Shown: piece after piece, positions 41,320-54,506 of the stretch
How positions within the stretch are numbered: position 1 is the first letter of the stretch
How the letters are laid out: the number at the start of each line of letters is the position of its first letter
Source: Druceiella hillmani
Lineage: Eukaryota > Arthropoda > Insecta > Lepidoptera > Hepialidae
Assembly (NCBI GenBank): GCA_039881145.1
Contig: JAYKKI010000060.1
Coordinates: forward strand, 10,006,501 to 10,070,500
Direction of reading: 5' to 3'
Length of the DNA: 64,000 nucleotides
The notes under the pieces: model-generated
Databases searched by the model: none
Seen by the model: the letters and a program-made list of their open reading frames with translations, nothing else
Told to the model about the DNA's origin: nothing
Translations under genes and position numbers: made by a program

Positions 41320-42074
41320 TTTAGAACTTCGGCGGCTTAAAATTTCAAAGTAATATTAGAGTTGTGCCCACACTCTATATAAGCCTATAGTGCGGAAGAG
41401 CCAGTAAATGAGAAACATGCTATATTTATTTTTTTTAAATTTTAGATTATAATTCAAAGAACCCCTTTATTTTATAACTGAAAATATAGGTTATCAATAT
41501 AATTTACATTTCCATCATCGTAAATTGAACATATGGGTATTCAAAACGTTTGCATCATAAACGACAATTGTGTGCACTCGGTATTATTTGGTTGTTAAAA
41601 CTTTTGGACTGCTATTTCAACTCTTTGAGGATCGAATAACAAAAAAAATTGTAAAAGTTGTGTTTGTTTATTTTTCAGATTACTTTTACAAAGTTACCAG
41701 TAAATAAAACCGTATATTTTCCTCACACCCGCATATACTACTTAAGTGTTAAATTTAAAAAATCCCTCCTTAGAGACTCCGTTCGTTATATGAGAAAGGT
41801 TCTTTCCAAATTTAAAATAAACGGTTCAACGATTTAACACCCTTAATTTTTTTGACCCTATTATTTCTTTATGTATTCATTAAAAAAAAAACTCTTAGAC
41901 CTGTGTACAATTATTTTAGAGTACTTTTAAAAAGTTTGGAGTTAACAAAAGATTTATTCTTTATAAATATTTATTAAATATTTATTCTTCATACAAATTT
42001 GTACTTCATTTCATGCCTTTAAGGGATTTCATTTATAAATAAAACCATCCCCATTAGTTGGTGCATTATAAAAT
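41320..42074. other. AT-rich non-coding stretch
   Basis: Nothing recognised. Confidence 0.45.
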
Positions 42075-42508
42075 CTAGTTTTCACCTGCGTCTTCGTTCG
42101 CTTGATTATAGTTTCAAACTTAAAGGGAAAAATTAAAACAGGCGCCGTCATCTAGAATGTTTAAGGGAAATAAAGAACTAAGTCTGGATATTCGTGACTA
42201 TAAAATACATAGGACAATGAAAACTAAAATATTTTTTTCGAAATTAGGAATTAAAGAGATTAATTTTCTTGCGATTTTATATTGCGTATCCAGCGATTAA
42301 AAAACGAATTACTCCGTTTGTTTACTATTTCAATTTTAAATAAGAATTTTCTTAAAACATTAAAATTTTTTCAAATAAAAGTAGTTTGTATCATTTCCCA
42401 ATCAAATGACTATATAGGTGCAAAAAAATTACCGTAGTCTATTCTTTTTTGTGGCTCGAAGTAATGACAAACAAACACAACTTTGCATTCATAATTATAA
42501 TAATAGGA
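42075..42508 (-). mobile_element. Old lepidopteran Helitron-like relic
   Basis: Read on the minus strand, the right side gives a start like TCCTATTATTATAATTATG with AATGCAAAGTTGTGTTTG. The left side gives AAGCGAACGAAGACGCAGG followed by TGAAAACTAG. These match, worn, the two ends of a widespread moth element (TCCTACTAATATTATAAATG ... GCGGACGAAGTCGCGGG ... AGCTAG). About 434 bp lie between them and no protein frame survives. It is a different family from copies A-D. The match is from memory. Confidence 0.5.
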
Positions 42509-43303
42509 TATACTAACCTAATGGGTTACCTACTTCCGTTTATCAATTTTATCTATTATAAATAATAGAATACAATTTGTACCATGATAGCAAAGATACA
42601 AAAGATGTCTGCATAAATGTGCAAATATCATATTTTTAAAATATCAAGAATTATTAATTGGAAATAAAAATAACAAAAAAAAATATAATGGAGTATATAA
42701 TAACTTTTTAACTCTCGCTTTCTTTTAGATGTAGCCATTGTCTAAATTAATTAAAAATAAACTGTTAACACAATGGTTCTATTGTTATCAAAATCAATGA
42801 CTTTTTCCCTCTTATCGAGGTTTAATTAATTTTTTTGGACGACTCTGTCGAGCCTGTGAGCGTCATGAATTAATATGGTACATCTGTGGAAGGAGGATAC
42901 AACAAGATACAATCTGTATTTTGCTTTATCTCGCTAGTTATAAAGATTTTCTAGAAACTACATTTATAAACTATTATAAAAAATAACCTAGCTTTTCAAA
43001 ACAAAAGTCCAAGATTTCTCTTTTATCTGATTGGCGATTTTGATAAAACTTTTAAGGAGCTTATTTTTTTAATTTTCTCTATGTAAATATGTAATTTTTA
43101 TTCTTGTAACACCAAGACTCAACACTTTATGAAATGTTTCCGGTCTTCTTTATAATTTCTCGATTCGATTAGGGTATCTACCCTAAACATATTGAATAAA
43201 TTTAAAAGGAGGAAGGTCTAGTAGTGCCATTTGGAAGTTGGAGGTGCGCTTCAGTACACCTAGATAACGGTTTTATTCATTTTATTTGAAATGAAGATAC
43301 ATT
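42509..43303. other. AT-rich non-coding stretch
   Basis: Nothing recognised. Confidence 0.45.
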
Positions 43304-43357
43304 AGTAATTAGTCAATTACATTAATAGATAGTAATTAGTCAATTACATTAATAGAT
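43304..43357 (+). repeat. 27-bp perfect tandem repeat, two copies
   Basis: AGTAATTAGTCAATTACATT plus AATAGAT is repeated exactly at 43304 and 43331. Confidence 0.9.
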
Positions 43358-45874
43358 AGAATTGAAGAGGCTATTTTCTGTCTCCGAATTACTTTGTGAA
43401 TATAAATGTAATTTATATATGAATTAGTTTCAAACTCGCAAACAGCAATAGATTATTTTTTAATTGAGCAATATCCATGACGAAATAGTCGTGAACCTTT
43501 AAGTCAGATATAAGAAAATTAAAGTAATTAGCAAAATATAACGAATTGGCTTGGGAATGTAGAGAGTGAAATTAATAGAACTTAAAGTTTCTTGAAAATA
43601 TTGATTTTATAATTTGGCACTTTAACTTTCCTCTCTTTCAGCACGCCAGTTCACCCTGAAGCGAATTTTCCAATTGTCGTATTTAAATTTTCAATAATTT
43701 ATCAACTAACTGTTTGAATTTCTCTTTATTATTCACTCGGTGAAACAAACTGTCGGCGATTGTTCCATTTAAATAAAAGTCCAGATTTATTTTGAAAATA
43801 TACATGAATAATACTGGCTGAAAATTTGTGATATTTCGTGCGCTTTTAATAAAATTTCATATATTTTCAGTAATAGAAATCGAGTTAAATATTATATCTT
43901 TTTCAAATTGCCAACAATATCTACAATCATCTATTCACTGGCGTACTGCTAAACTATGGATAAAAACACAAACGTTTTTTCAAATGTTCCCAGCATTAGA
44001 AATAAGGTAAATATATAAAATAGGGTTCTTTGATTTAATTTTTTTGTAACTCTGTAAATATAATAATAATTGTTAATAAAAAATTCTACTTGATAATTGC
44101 AATAAGCTTTATTTTAAAATATATGTTAAGCGTTGTGCATTTCAAATAAAAATAGGACCACAAAGTCAAAGAAAAGAAAATTAATGGAGGTGCTTTCTAT
44201 ATCTATGATCTATAGGTGGAAGTATTACTTTAAGATTCAAGAGAAGGTAAAAAAAAGTATTTCTAAGGAAATCTTAGTGGATAAGCACGAATCACATAGA
44301 ATTGTTCACACACACACTTATGCATATGTACGTACGAAGTTAGGTGTATTGTCAAATGTATATACACAATGGAACGAAAAAAAAGTTTGCGAGCGTGGAA
44401 TCGCTTAAGTTATAAGGGGTTAAATTCCTGTCGGAAAACGTAATCCTGTATTTTACAAAAACAAAAAAAAAGTAATTGAACTGAAACCGGAGTTTTCATG
44501 CTATTCATATTGGGCCATTGGTTATATCATTAGTTTTTGATTAAAAAGGTGCAGCGATTTCGGAGATCTGGTCGAGGGAATTTTTTTTCGTACCACAAAA
44601 TCATTAATGTAGCGCACTCGTGCAGCAGGGAACAATGGTAGTTAATTAATATTGTTGCTATAGTTCTTTTTTTGACAGCCTAAGATGTAGAGATTACCCA
44701 TTTGCTGTTATAAATCGGTTAATTTTGTTAGTCTTAGTAGAAAAGCTTCCAAAGCCCCTTTCCTTAAAATACGAGTTTGGTTGATTCGGTATTGAATTGG
44801 AATTCCGTCATACTTTTACTAGCATAATTCACGCAGTGTTTGAATATGGATAGTTTTCAATCAAAATGAGTGTGATAAAATTTCCATCTCTCTTGTTTGT
44901 CCGTTTTCATAGATATTGTGTCTTTTTAACCAAAATTAAATTCCAAACAAATGACAAGAAATAAACTCCCGTTTCTAAATATGGAAGTTGATTGAAATTA
45001 TATTCTAAAGCTTTCATTGTGACATGTCTTATAAATATGGTTTAATTTTTCTTGTTTAATGTGTTATATATCTGAATATTAGTTTACAATAATTTAAGAG
45101 CTGCGCATCTTCACAAATTATATCTTTATGAATACTAGCAATTTCTCTAGAGCAATATTGCATACGTATATTATTCTAAAATAACATAACTAGGTTTAGA
45201 ATCATTACAAGTCTCTATATTAATTAACTTCAAGCAAGATACAAGAAATAATTACAATTCTGGACCTAAAAATCCTTGGTATTATTTTATTTAGAGTATT
45301 ATTTTCTACTACTGCTACAAAATCTAGTTATCCAAGATATACAGAATATAACAAATATCAAGTCTATTAGTGTTATATTTGGTATAATTTGTATAACTAG
45401 ATTTTGTAAAAGTTAATTCTGTGTATAAAAGTTCTTTCTTTCTCTTTCGACCAATGTAAAATAGGTATTTAATTAAAGTAGAGATTTTGTTTCAATATAC
45501 CCAGAACAGATGCGCGATGAGTAGTTAATAAGTAACAATAATAAAAACGGAAGTCCCATGCAACCTAAAAGACACGCAATTTCCTTTTACTATAACGATT
45601 TCATTTTTTCTTACGAACTTTTTCAATGATTATATTTTCAATTCATCTTGAGTTTTTCCAGTTATTACGTGTAACATTTTTACGTAAACTTACGTTGTTT
45701 AACATAAAATTATAAAAATATGACGCAAAAATATATTTATTTATGAGCCTGTCTACGTGGGTGTCACAAAATACTATAATCAAAAAGTTATTTTGGAATA
45801 TTTTCAGTTTAAGATTTACTATATCCCGTAATTTTATTTTTTTTTCATTGTTTATGGTTTTCACGAAAATGTTA
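43358..45874. other. AT-rich non-coding stretch
   Basis: A pyrimidine-rich acceptor-like CTCTCTTTCAG occurs at 43631, followed by a short GC-richer segment, but the following frames close quickly. Frames at 43828-44010 and 44133-44408 (91 codons, Lys-rich) have no recognisable domain. No gene is called. Confidence 0.45.
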
Positions 45875-46636
45875 TGTAAAAGCTTTTTATAAGTATCTTA
45901 GGTTGTAATTGTATTAAAATAAAAAAGCTATTTATCATTCAAAAATAGGCAAATAGATAAATAAAATCATTTTAGTTCACTATAGCCACAGTAAAAATCT
46001 AAAACCAAAAATGGATGTTCTATCCTACGAGATTAAACTTATTAGAAGTTTTGGAACTTAAAGAATTTTTAAAAAAATGTGGGGTTCAAAAACTACTTAC
46101 ACATTTGACTGCAGATTTACTTTGATTTTTATAAGTAGCTATCTTTTTACAAGTATCTTGTACTGTAATAGTTTTAAAATAAAAAAAAGTATTTGTCATT
46201 GAAAAATAGACAAATAGATAAATTAAAATCTTTTCACCCCTCTATAGTCGTAGTAAAAATCTAAGACGAAAAAGAACGTTAAATTATACGGGATTAAACT
46301 TATTAGATTATTGAACCTAAAATGCGTTTCAAAAATGTTGGGTTCAAAAACTATTTACAGATTTACTTTGATTTTTATAAATAGATATCTTTTAATAGCT
46401 GTTTTGAGCTGAAATTGTTTTAAAATAAAAAAACAACTATTTGTCATTGAAAAACAGGCAAATAGACCGATAAAATCGTTTTAGTCCTTTACAATCACAG
46501 TAAAAATCGAAAACGGAACAGAATGTTGTATCATACGGGATTTAGCTTATTTGAAGTTTTTGAACCTGAAGAACGTTCGAAAAAATGTTTGATTCAAAAA
46601 CTGCTTAGAGATATGCTTACAGATTTACCTTGATTT
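45875..46636 (+). repeat. ~250-bp tandem array, about three copies
   Basis: Shared anchors recur in order: GTAAAAATC (45991, 46253, about 46500), ACGGGATTAAACTTATTAGA-like, GGGTTCAAAAACT, ACAGATTTACTTTGATTT, TTTTAAAATAAAAAAA and ATTTGTCATTGAAAAA. Spacings are about 262 and 247 bp. Divergence is appreciable. The last copy runs directly into the long inverted repeat at 46637. Confidence 0.85.
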
Positions 46637-46907
46637 CTTTTTGCTCGACTTTATTTTCTCGTATTTTGACCCAAATATTACTCAATCGCCTTTGATACAA
46701 CTTCCATTAATATAGAAAATATCTGAATCGTTTTCTTCTTCTCGATTATTATTTTCCCTTCTCTCATTGATAGCAGGTATACTAACAATAATATACGAGA
46801 AGAAGAAGAAAACGATTCAGATATTTTCTATATTAATGGAAGTCGTATCGAAGGCGATTGAGTAATATTTTGGCCAAACTATGACAAAATACAATCGAGC
46901 AAAAAAA
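46637..46907. repeat. Long inverted repeat, ~110-bp arms
   Basis: The left arm (46637-46744) and right arm (46796-46907) are reverse complements. The inner ~75 bp of each arm differs at only two bases and one AGA triplet: AATATTACTCAATCGCCTT, CTTCCATTAATATAGAAAAT and ATCGTTTTCTTCTTCTCG on the left arm are mirrored on the right. The outer part, including GCTCGA, is more diverged. The loop is about 50 bp. Such a structure would make a long hairpin RNA if transcribed; a MITE or a simple inverted duplication are alternatives. Confidence 0.9.
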
Positions 46908-47648
46908 ATGTGTACGAGATCAATATTTTCCTTACGGTCATCTCGCCAGGGCTGTTTGAGATTGCGTAAGTTTATAAGTCAGTATGTACTTATTTTTGCG
47001 TTATATTTACGTTTGGTCATCAACATATATGTGATTTTAAATTTTGACGATTCATTTGAACTTTTCTTACTCTAAACTTTAAAGTATTTATACAATTTTA
47101 ATATATCAAGAGACTGACACTGTAAGAGTTGTAAATCGATAAAATATTTATTTAAAACTGTGTTGAGACTTTTACTATTGAACTAATAAATTAATATATT
47201 AAGAGCGCGACTAGAAACTGTTACATGAGTTTTGATATAAAGGCAAATGTTGTGTCAAATAGGTGAACAATTCTACAACATGATAGTTACTTTTTATCTT
47301 AATAAAGTATTTTTGTTAATAAACTAGAGATCTGTATGTAATTCTGATAAGCGAGTGTATTTTTTTAATTATTTTTTTATGTTCTCACTTTAGACAATTT
47401 CATTTGAATCTCACAGAAGCCAATTTATGCCCAAAACTAATATTCTATCTATCCATGCTTTTGTGTTATTAGGATAGATATTATAACTGACATGTCAGTT
47501 TTTCGTATCAATAATATATCAATCAAGAGGAATTACTATCTCCACATGCTATCTCTCAATGTTAGGGTGAATCACTCACTGGCTATCCAATATTGTATAG
47601 ACGTGACAGATATTGTTTTTCAATAACTTTTTAACAGTTATCTTTGAC
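46908..47648. other. AT-rich non-coding stretch
   Basis: A 64-codon plus-strand frame (46881-47075) starts in the right arm of the inverted repeat and has no motif. Nothing else is recognised. Confidence 0.45.
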
Positions 47649-47671
47649 GGGTTAGGTTAGGTTAGGTTTAA
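47649..47671 (+). repeat. Short interstitial (TTAGG)n run
   Basis: GGGTTAGGTTAGGTTAGG holds about three units of the insect telomere pentamer. It lies inside ordinary sequence, so it is an interstitial tract and not a chromosome end. Confidence 0.7.
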
Positions 47672-48956
47672 TTTTAATTTTTGAGTGACTAACGACTACC
47701 ATTGGTTCGTTTTATGTAAAATAATCCAGTGTTTTTTTTTAAAGTTATTTAAGATCAGTAGAAAACATAACAATTTCTAGTTAGAGCGCTTTAGAGATTT
47801 TGCGCTCGTTGTCATGCCGGAATGAGATTTCGATTAGAAAAGAAAATAATAAGACTCGGTCTACATGTAAATACTGAGTAAATTAAACGTGCTAGCTCAA
47901 TGGGCACAATTTTATCACTAGATTTTGTCTTAAAAACGTAATAGTATATATAATAAATTTGAATTTATTCTTCGCTCCAATTATAAAGGATACTATTATT
48001 TGCTTTTGTCCTATTTACCACTTTACAGAATGGAAAGTAGAAATTGGTTAAATTCCATAACTACTTACACTTTAACAGTTTTTACTCAATTTATATTATT
48101 TTTCATTTTGAAATGTATCATATATATCCGCTACTATAAAATTTACGAAATAATTAAATTACGACTAATCATATATAATCAAAATATTTCTCTTTAATTA
48201 TTATGTATTTATTTGGTGCGTATATATTTTTAGTGGAAAACTTTTCATCATAAAATATATTTTAATGGTGCGTATATATTTTTAATGGAATGCGTCGCAT
48301 GTACGGCAAGATACGGATAGGAAGCAGTCTACTATAGTCGTGAGACTATAAAATTATCAAACTTGTGGGAAGCAAACTAAGGATATATAGATAGTTATCA
48401 ATTATCTTAGATAGCTATCTACGTCGACAGATAGATAGGATTTTTGATAGGCTAGGGCGTTACACTTTTTTTCAACCTAAAGGAGCCCATCATCCGAGTG
48501 ACGGAGATTTAATTAAATTTTGTATAAAAAATTTCGAGATCGTCGATCGATCTAATAAAAACTTTCGAGAATAAGGAAACCAACTTTAGCTTATGTTCTG
48601 TTGGATCATTTATATAAAGATATTATATTATGATATACTTAACCGTTTCTAAATTCATCTCTTACAAATATCTAGATAGACACGCAGATAGACAGACAAA
48701 AATTATACAGCCGATTTTTTATACAGCGTATAACATATTTACAGGAAATATAAAAAAGTCGATATTTCGTAAAAAAGTAGAGTTTTTGACGCTTTCATTG
48801 CTAACACTAACTAAACTTTACGAGATATATCGAAATGTTGTACCATGGAATTATGTATTTTAAAAATATCATTTTTGTTATTTCTTTTTGTAGGTTATAG
48901 TTTCGGAGTAATTTTATGAAAATATATATGAAAAAAAAATTAACACGATAATATAA
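47672..48956. other. AT-rich non-coding stretch
   Basis: Short GATA/TAGATAG-type repeats occur at 48386-48440, and GGTGCGTATATATTTTTA(A/G)TGG is duplicated near 48215 and 48267. Frames at 48000-48197 and 48630-48863 have no recognisable domain. Confidence 0.45.
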
Positions 48957-49195
48957 AATCTATGTCCATCCTGAAGGTCCTTTCTAATTATTAGTGAAAT
49001 AATTTTTGAAATCGGATGAACAGTTTTGGAGATTACCTTCTACATCCAAACTTACAATTTTTACTAATTGGATAATATACAATCTATGTCTATCCTGAAG
49101 GTCTCGTCTAAACATCGATGAAAGAATTTTTGAAATCGAATAAGAAGTTTCGGAAATTACGTCCTGATTCCAAACTTACAAAATTTATATTTTTT
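48957..49195 (+). repeat. Tandem pair of decayed transposon-end units, 124-bp period
   Basis: AATCTATGTC(C/T)ATCCTGAAGG starts at 48957 and 49081. Each copy continues with TTTTTGAAATCG(G/A)AT and a GTTT(T/C)GGA(G/A)ATTAC phrase, then TCCAAACTTACAA. The phrase 'TTTTTCAAATCGGA...GTAGTTTTGGAGATTA' is common near the ends of moth transposons, so this is probably a duplicated fragment of one. Confidence 0.7.
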
Positions 49196-51195
49196 GTAAT
49201 GTTTGAGAAATTGATTTAAAATAAATGTTCGATGAGGTTAATAATTTTAGCATAAAATATTAACTGCAAGGGTTGATACTTTTCCAAAAATGTTGCTCCT
49301 CAATGAACATTCGTGTCTTTACAGAAATAAAATACTTCCTCGAAGAATTCTTTCGGCTTCTGATTTAAAAATTGAACGAGTTTAACCTTGAGATTATTTG
49401 CGTCTTTAATTTTGTTTAATACCGTAAATAATTAAACAACGAACGTAACATGTAATAGCCAGGGGCAAGAGATGAGGGGAACATGGTGGGTGAGGAAGAT
49501 TCGGAGGTAACAGTGGTTTTCAATAGCGTAATTTGCATCAATGAAATAAGGCTTACGAGATTTATGAAATACAAGCCTTATAAAATATAGTACCTGCGGT
49601 TTTGTATCAACAGACCACTGAAAATTGTACCGATATCGTTTTTTGTACGTATGCTTTAACACCTCACTTCTGACCACACCCATTTCGCCAACATATACAT
49701 GATTGGCAAACTTCATTGCGCGAATTAATATACATGTTTTCCATTGCTTATCTTTCGTTCCCTAATTATTTGTTTGTAAATATATTCAACATTCAGGTAA
49801 ATTTACAGTTTTCTTTTATGTACAAATTTGGTTAGCAGCTATCAACTATCATAGTCTCAATATCATTTTAATTTTTGTATGTAATTTATAAAACATATTT
49901 ATTATATTTTGAACCCTGGTAATCTATGACTTATGGCCAGTGTGTAGAAAGAGATATAATTTATTATGAGTGTAATTCTGTCGGAAAACGCAAACTTAAT
50001 CTGAAACATGCTTCGATAAGTTTTCCTATTTTTCAAAAATTGGTGTTGTAGGTCACCATGTATCATTATTATGCAATCAACTTGTCATTCTTTGCAACTT
50101 TGGATTCAATATTTAAATATATCACAGGAGAGAATACCTTGATCCATTGGTGCATATATATTGCGTGTTATTTAACTCGTTTTTCTCTTTAAACTCTAAG
50201 TTCTCTTCGTGAAATTTTTGCATTTTGTTTTTTTATGTGCTCGCTGAAATTCAATGGCTAACTAAATAAAACATTGAACACCGAGCTATTTACGAACCAC
50301 ATCAGGGATATTGATTGTGAAGCATTTCAAAAAAATGCTGCAAAAATGTTGTGTGTTTATTTAGGATAATTTACATCTTCAAGTACATCTTTTAGTTGCA
50401 AAATACATTATGTTTACAATGATCTTAGATCTACAAGATTAAAAAACAGGTAAAGGTAAATTATCTCTTCCATAATTTTATCATGTTTTTGATTATAAGT
50501 ATACCTTAATAAAAGAACCAGTTATTATTCAAGAACCTAATACAGAAGCCGACAAGGCATAAATGTAGGGATTTATAATTGTATATCTAGGCATTTGAAG
50601 GAAGAACCAAACTCTTGGCCGCCAACTTGACGTATAAACCAATAAAATTATAAATAATACAAAGACAAAGTCTTACCGAGCCTTCATGTGTCTAGTTCCG
50701 TAATCAGAATAGACAAATATCTACAACAGAACAATTACCTAGAGTCTCTTCTATAGATTTACAAACTAATAAATTAACTTATGCGTTCACTGTCTATGGC
50801 GACGATTGTAATAAACTATTATGACTTGCGACACCGGCATCTTTTTACCCTAAGGTTACACTGATTTTATAGATACATGTAATTCAGATCTAGGAGTATC
50901 TTAACTTGAAACTATCTACATATATTTCATACAAGGTAACTCACAAAAAATCTTTGGTTTCGCTGCTCAAGAAATACAAATAAAACGTATGTTTTCCAGT
51001 TTCTTGTTATTAAACGTAGTTGTCTACTCTTTTTACATTATTACGTAAGCAGTCTTTTTGCTTTTGAAATAACCTGTATGAGATCACAGCATTTATGCAA
51101 CATTCATATTTTTTAATATATCGTTTATCATCACAAAAATTTGTTTCGAAAATAATGTAATGGAAGTGGGAATATCATGCTAGGGCATCATTGTT
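49196..51195. other. AT-rich non-coding stretch
   Basis: The longest frame is a 94-codon minus-strand one at 49432-49716. It has mixed composition but no domain I recognise. No gene is called. Confidence 0.45.
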
Positions 51196-51224
51196 TGATC
51201 CGTAGGTTAATAACCTACGGATCA
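51196..51224. repeat. Perfect 29-bp palindrome
   Basis: TGATCCGTAGGTTA is followed by a single A and its exact reverse complement. The block is GC-richer than its surroundings. It could be a binding site for a dimeric factor or the remains of a fold-back. Confidence 0.7.
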
Positions 51225-52726
51225 CGTTGGTTCGATTAATCTTAGTTACGTTTTTTAAGTATAGTGAATTTAACTCTAATTAGAATTTTGAACAATAGTT
51301 ATTTAATAAATAGGTTGTTTAGTTTAGATCATGACTATTGTTATATAAAACGAAAGTTAAGACTTTTATTTTTACTTGAGAATCTAGAAAAAATTTCTTT
51401 TGCAGTGCGAAAAATATTTTCGGTTAATGACACTGAATATTGGTTGATGGCCTCTCTTCTAATTTTAAATAAAACGAAGTATTGGCAAAACGAATCGGCG
51501 AAACAAATTTGAAATAGAATCCTACTGTATAGTTCTACTTCCTCATTTCCGTCCAATTTTTAAGACCTCGCGATTGCTACTAGATGTTAATTAACATTTA
51601 GTAAAATTTTGAAGAAAAAAATAAGTTTTTACGTTTGAAAATGGAAGTGGAAATTTGTTTTCGTGCACTCCATCGAATATAGAATAATACTCCATTGCAA
51701 AAATGTTTCTGAATACAATTGATGTTTCTTTTTCGTTGAATTTTCAATAAGTTTATGTTGCGTGTCTTGAAGTTATTATAAAAGGATGTGATTGGGTAAA
51801 CTTTAGTCATACATTTAAATAATAATTATCTGACTACTAAATATTATATTATTTGTTTATTTTGTGTTTGTGTTACCTTATTTGTTCAAATAAATTGTGA
51901 AGATAAATAGTTCAAAATACTTAATTCAGTTTGGTTTGAAACCAAAAAAAACATCAGTGTATTTGTGGGACATATTTTTTGGTTAAGATTCAAAAATTAT
52001 CTTTTTTTGAATTTTTAAGATGAGTCATCTATCTCTTTTTCTCTTTAATAAGAGGAAGTACATCACTAGATACTATGTAATATAAGTGGGCTGTATATAA
52101 GTGGGTTGCCTCTACAATCAGCAACGTGCTACAAAAGATTGTTTATTGATGAAGAACGTAACGAATTTTAGTGTAGATATTGGGTCGAATATAATCAATT
52201 ACATAAAAGTTTTGTAGTTAGTTTGAATTTTCATAGCAAACTACGAAACAGAACTTTTGTCATCGCACAGAATGTTTTTGTCTGTTTTATTCGATGTGGC
52301 TTATCGTACAAGTGACACGAGAACTTCCCTTCCTTGGATAATATGAAACTATTAAGGCGTAAATTTGATTCGAAATAGTTTTTGATACGAATGACATGTA
52401 TTTTATGAATTTCATTTGTTTGACATTTGGTTTTTAAGTAATGTAAGATTAATTTCCACAAGCTGATTTTCGCTCAAAATCTTCCGAACTGCAAAATCTA
52501 CCGCCCAAAGCTGCTGTCTAGTCAGTCTAGTGATAAATTCGCCTGTGTTGCTTTATGAAATATACTTATTATTTATTCGTTATCACCGGATGATCTTTAA
52601 TTCGTGTCGATGTATTTTGAAAATATTTAAATTAAAAATTAATTTAAACTGTTACTATTAGTCGATTTAACTAATGTACTTTATTAACTAGTTGTTTAAT
52701 GTACTTGTGTCTCTTGAACTAGTATA
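51225..52726. other. AT-rich non-coding stretch
   Basis: Frames at 51264-51512 (plus) and 51341-51556, 51598-51810 and 52231-52461 (minus) overlap or have no motif. No gene is called. Confidence 0.45.
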
Positions 52727-52743
52727 CAACTGAACATATATAC

Positions 52744-52801
<58 letters not shown>

Positions 52802-52873
52802 GTTCAGTTGTATATATATATACATGTATATATATGTATATATATATATATGTATATATATGTACATATATAC
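52727..52873. repeat. AT microsatellite inside a perfect palindrome
   Basis: CAACTGAACATATATACATA at 52727 is mirrored by TATGTATATATGTTCAGTTG ending at 52810, with TA dinucleotides between. A further variable TATG/TATA tract runs to 52873. It would extrude readily as a cruciform. Overlapping Tyr/Ile-rich frames are artefacts. Confidence 0.9.
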
Positions 52874-54453
52874 AGTGTACAAAGGTAACAAAATGTATTT
52901 CAAATTGACATAGATATTTTGTGTGAAAAAGTAAAAATGGTTTATTTAAATTTAAACACGATGCGCGTCGAGCGCTTGTATAACCTATAATAAATATTAC
53001 GAAACGGGCCGAAAATAAATATAGATTTACCCTGTTCCACATCACTAAAGTCGTGCCAATTAGAACTGGTGTCGGCTCTTGTCACATGGAATTGCAATAG
53101 TTACCTAATCTTAGCAGACATCGAGTTAAGAAAATGTTCCCTCAGAGGCTTCCACTTGACGGCAGAACTTATTATTCCTTGAATTATCACACACAGCGGA
53201 ATTTCGTGTTACACTCTTGATGATAGTCCAAATTTCCTGTAGATATCTCATTTAATAGGCAAATAACATTTTCCCCAAATTCCTTTTCACCCTATTTTTT
53301 TAAGAACAAATAAAATTTAGGTCTATTAAAGTTCAAAAAAGGATTATCTTGCATTTATATGCAGGTAAATGTATAAAATAGTATGAAATAAGTGCAATTG
53401 ATTAGCAGTATACATTGATTGGTATTTCTTTTTCACTAACATTTAGTTTCAATAGTATGTTTATTAAAAAGCTCTTTTTTTCTTTATTTTTACTTTACAC
53501 AGATTTTAATTTTATGTTGATAGAAATCAAGGAATTATTTTTAATAAAACCACTCTATACTATCGTAATAGGATACATCTAAATTATCAGTTTTACTTTA
53601 AGGTTTTAGGGGATATGTGATCCTTGTTATATTTTAGCGCCATTTGTATAAATATTAAGGTTTAAATAAAAAAATGTATATGATTATTTTGAAGAGATCT
53701 ATTTACCAATACGTGAAAAGAAACTTTGTAATTCTTTTTAAGCATATTGCGCGCACAGAGCGGTGTGAGATTTGACTTAGTTATAGTTTATATGGAGAAG
53801 GAGTACAGAAGGCGAAACTTTATATATAATATGTGTTAAAAATACATCGAATTATATATTACACATACATTAACAGATTAATTATTTACTGCTAAACGTA
53901 AGAAAAGATTCAATTAAAGTTCATACTGACAATGTCAAATAACAGTCTGTGGTAAAACAATCGTACAGAGTAGAGATTGTCGCCAAAACATGAGTTTGGA
54001 GCTGCAAATTTTGTGATTATAAATGTTCCTTTTTATTTTGAAATTTTGTAGCAATAATCTGAACAATGTACTCACTCTCGCCTACCAATTATTGTTTTCA
54101 CCAAATCGAATAGTTAGGCGACCACTAGTTCTAATAAACAATGAAGTTGGAAGTAATTTAGCGCCAAAATGTCCATTTTTTTGGATTAGAAGTGGATATT
54201 CTCCCCAAATCAAGACATATTCCTACTAATATAATAAAAGTGAAACGAAAAGTGTTCTGTTTTAGTTTAGTTGACTTTATTTCAAAATAGCCAATGGATT
54301 TTATAATAAAATCAAATCTATTTGGCCCTTTTTATATAAAAAAATTATAAATTAGCGCTGAAAAAATTATATTCCGCACCGCAAAGTGAATATACTGCCG
54401 AAACCACAGGATAAGTTCGCGTTGAAAAATACCTACTGTTAATTATATATTTG

Positions 54454-54455
<2 letters not shown>
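52874..54455. other. AT-rich non-coding stretch
   Basis: A GC-richer patch lies at 53035-53230. A 68-codon plus-strand frame at 54023-54229 is unrecognised. No gene is called. Confidence 0.45.

Positions 54456-54506
<51 letters not shown>

Noticed and set aside
47649..47671. TTAGG run as a telomere or telomere-associated element
   Set aside because: There are only about three units in the middle of ordinary sequence, and no telomeric retrotransposon lies nearby.
51210..51250. tRNA B-box-like GGTTCGATTAA
   Set aside because: It lacks the closing CC and any A box at proper distance; no cloverleaf can be drawn.
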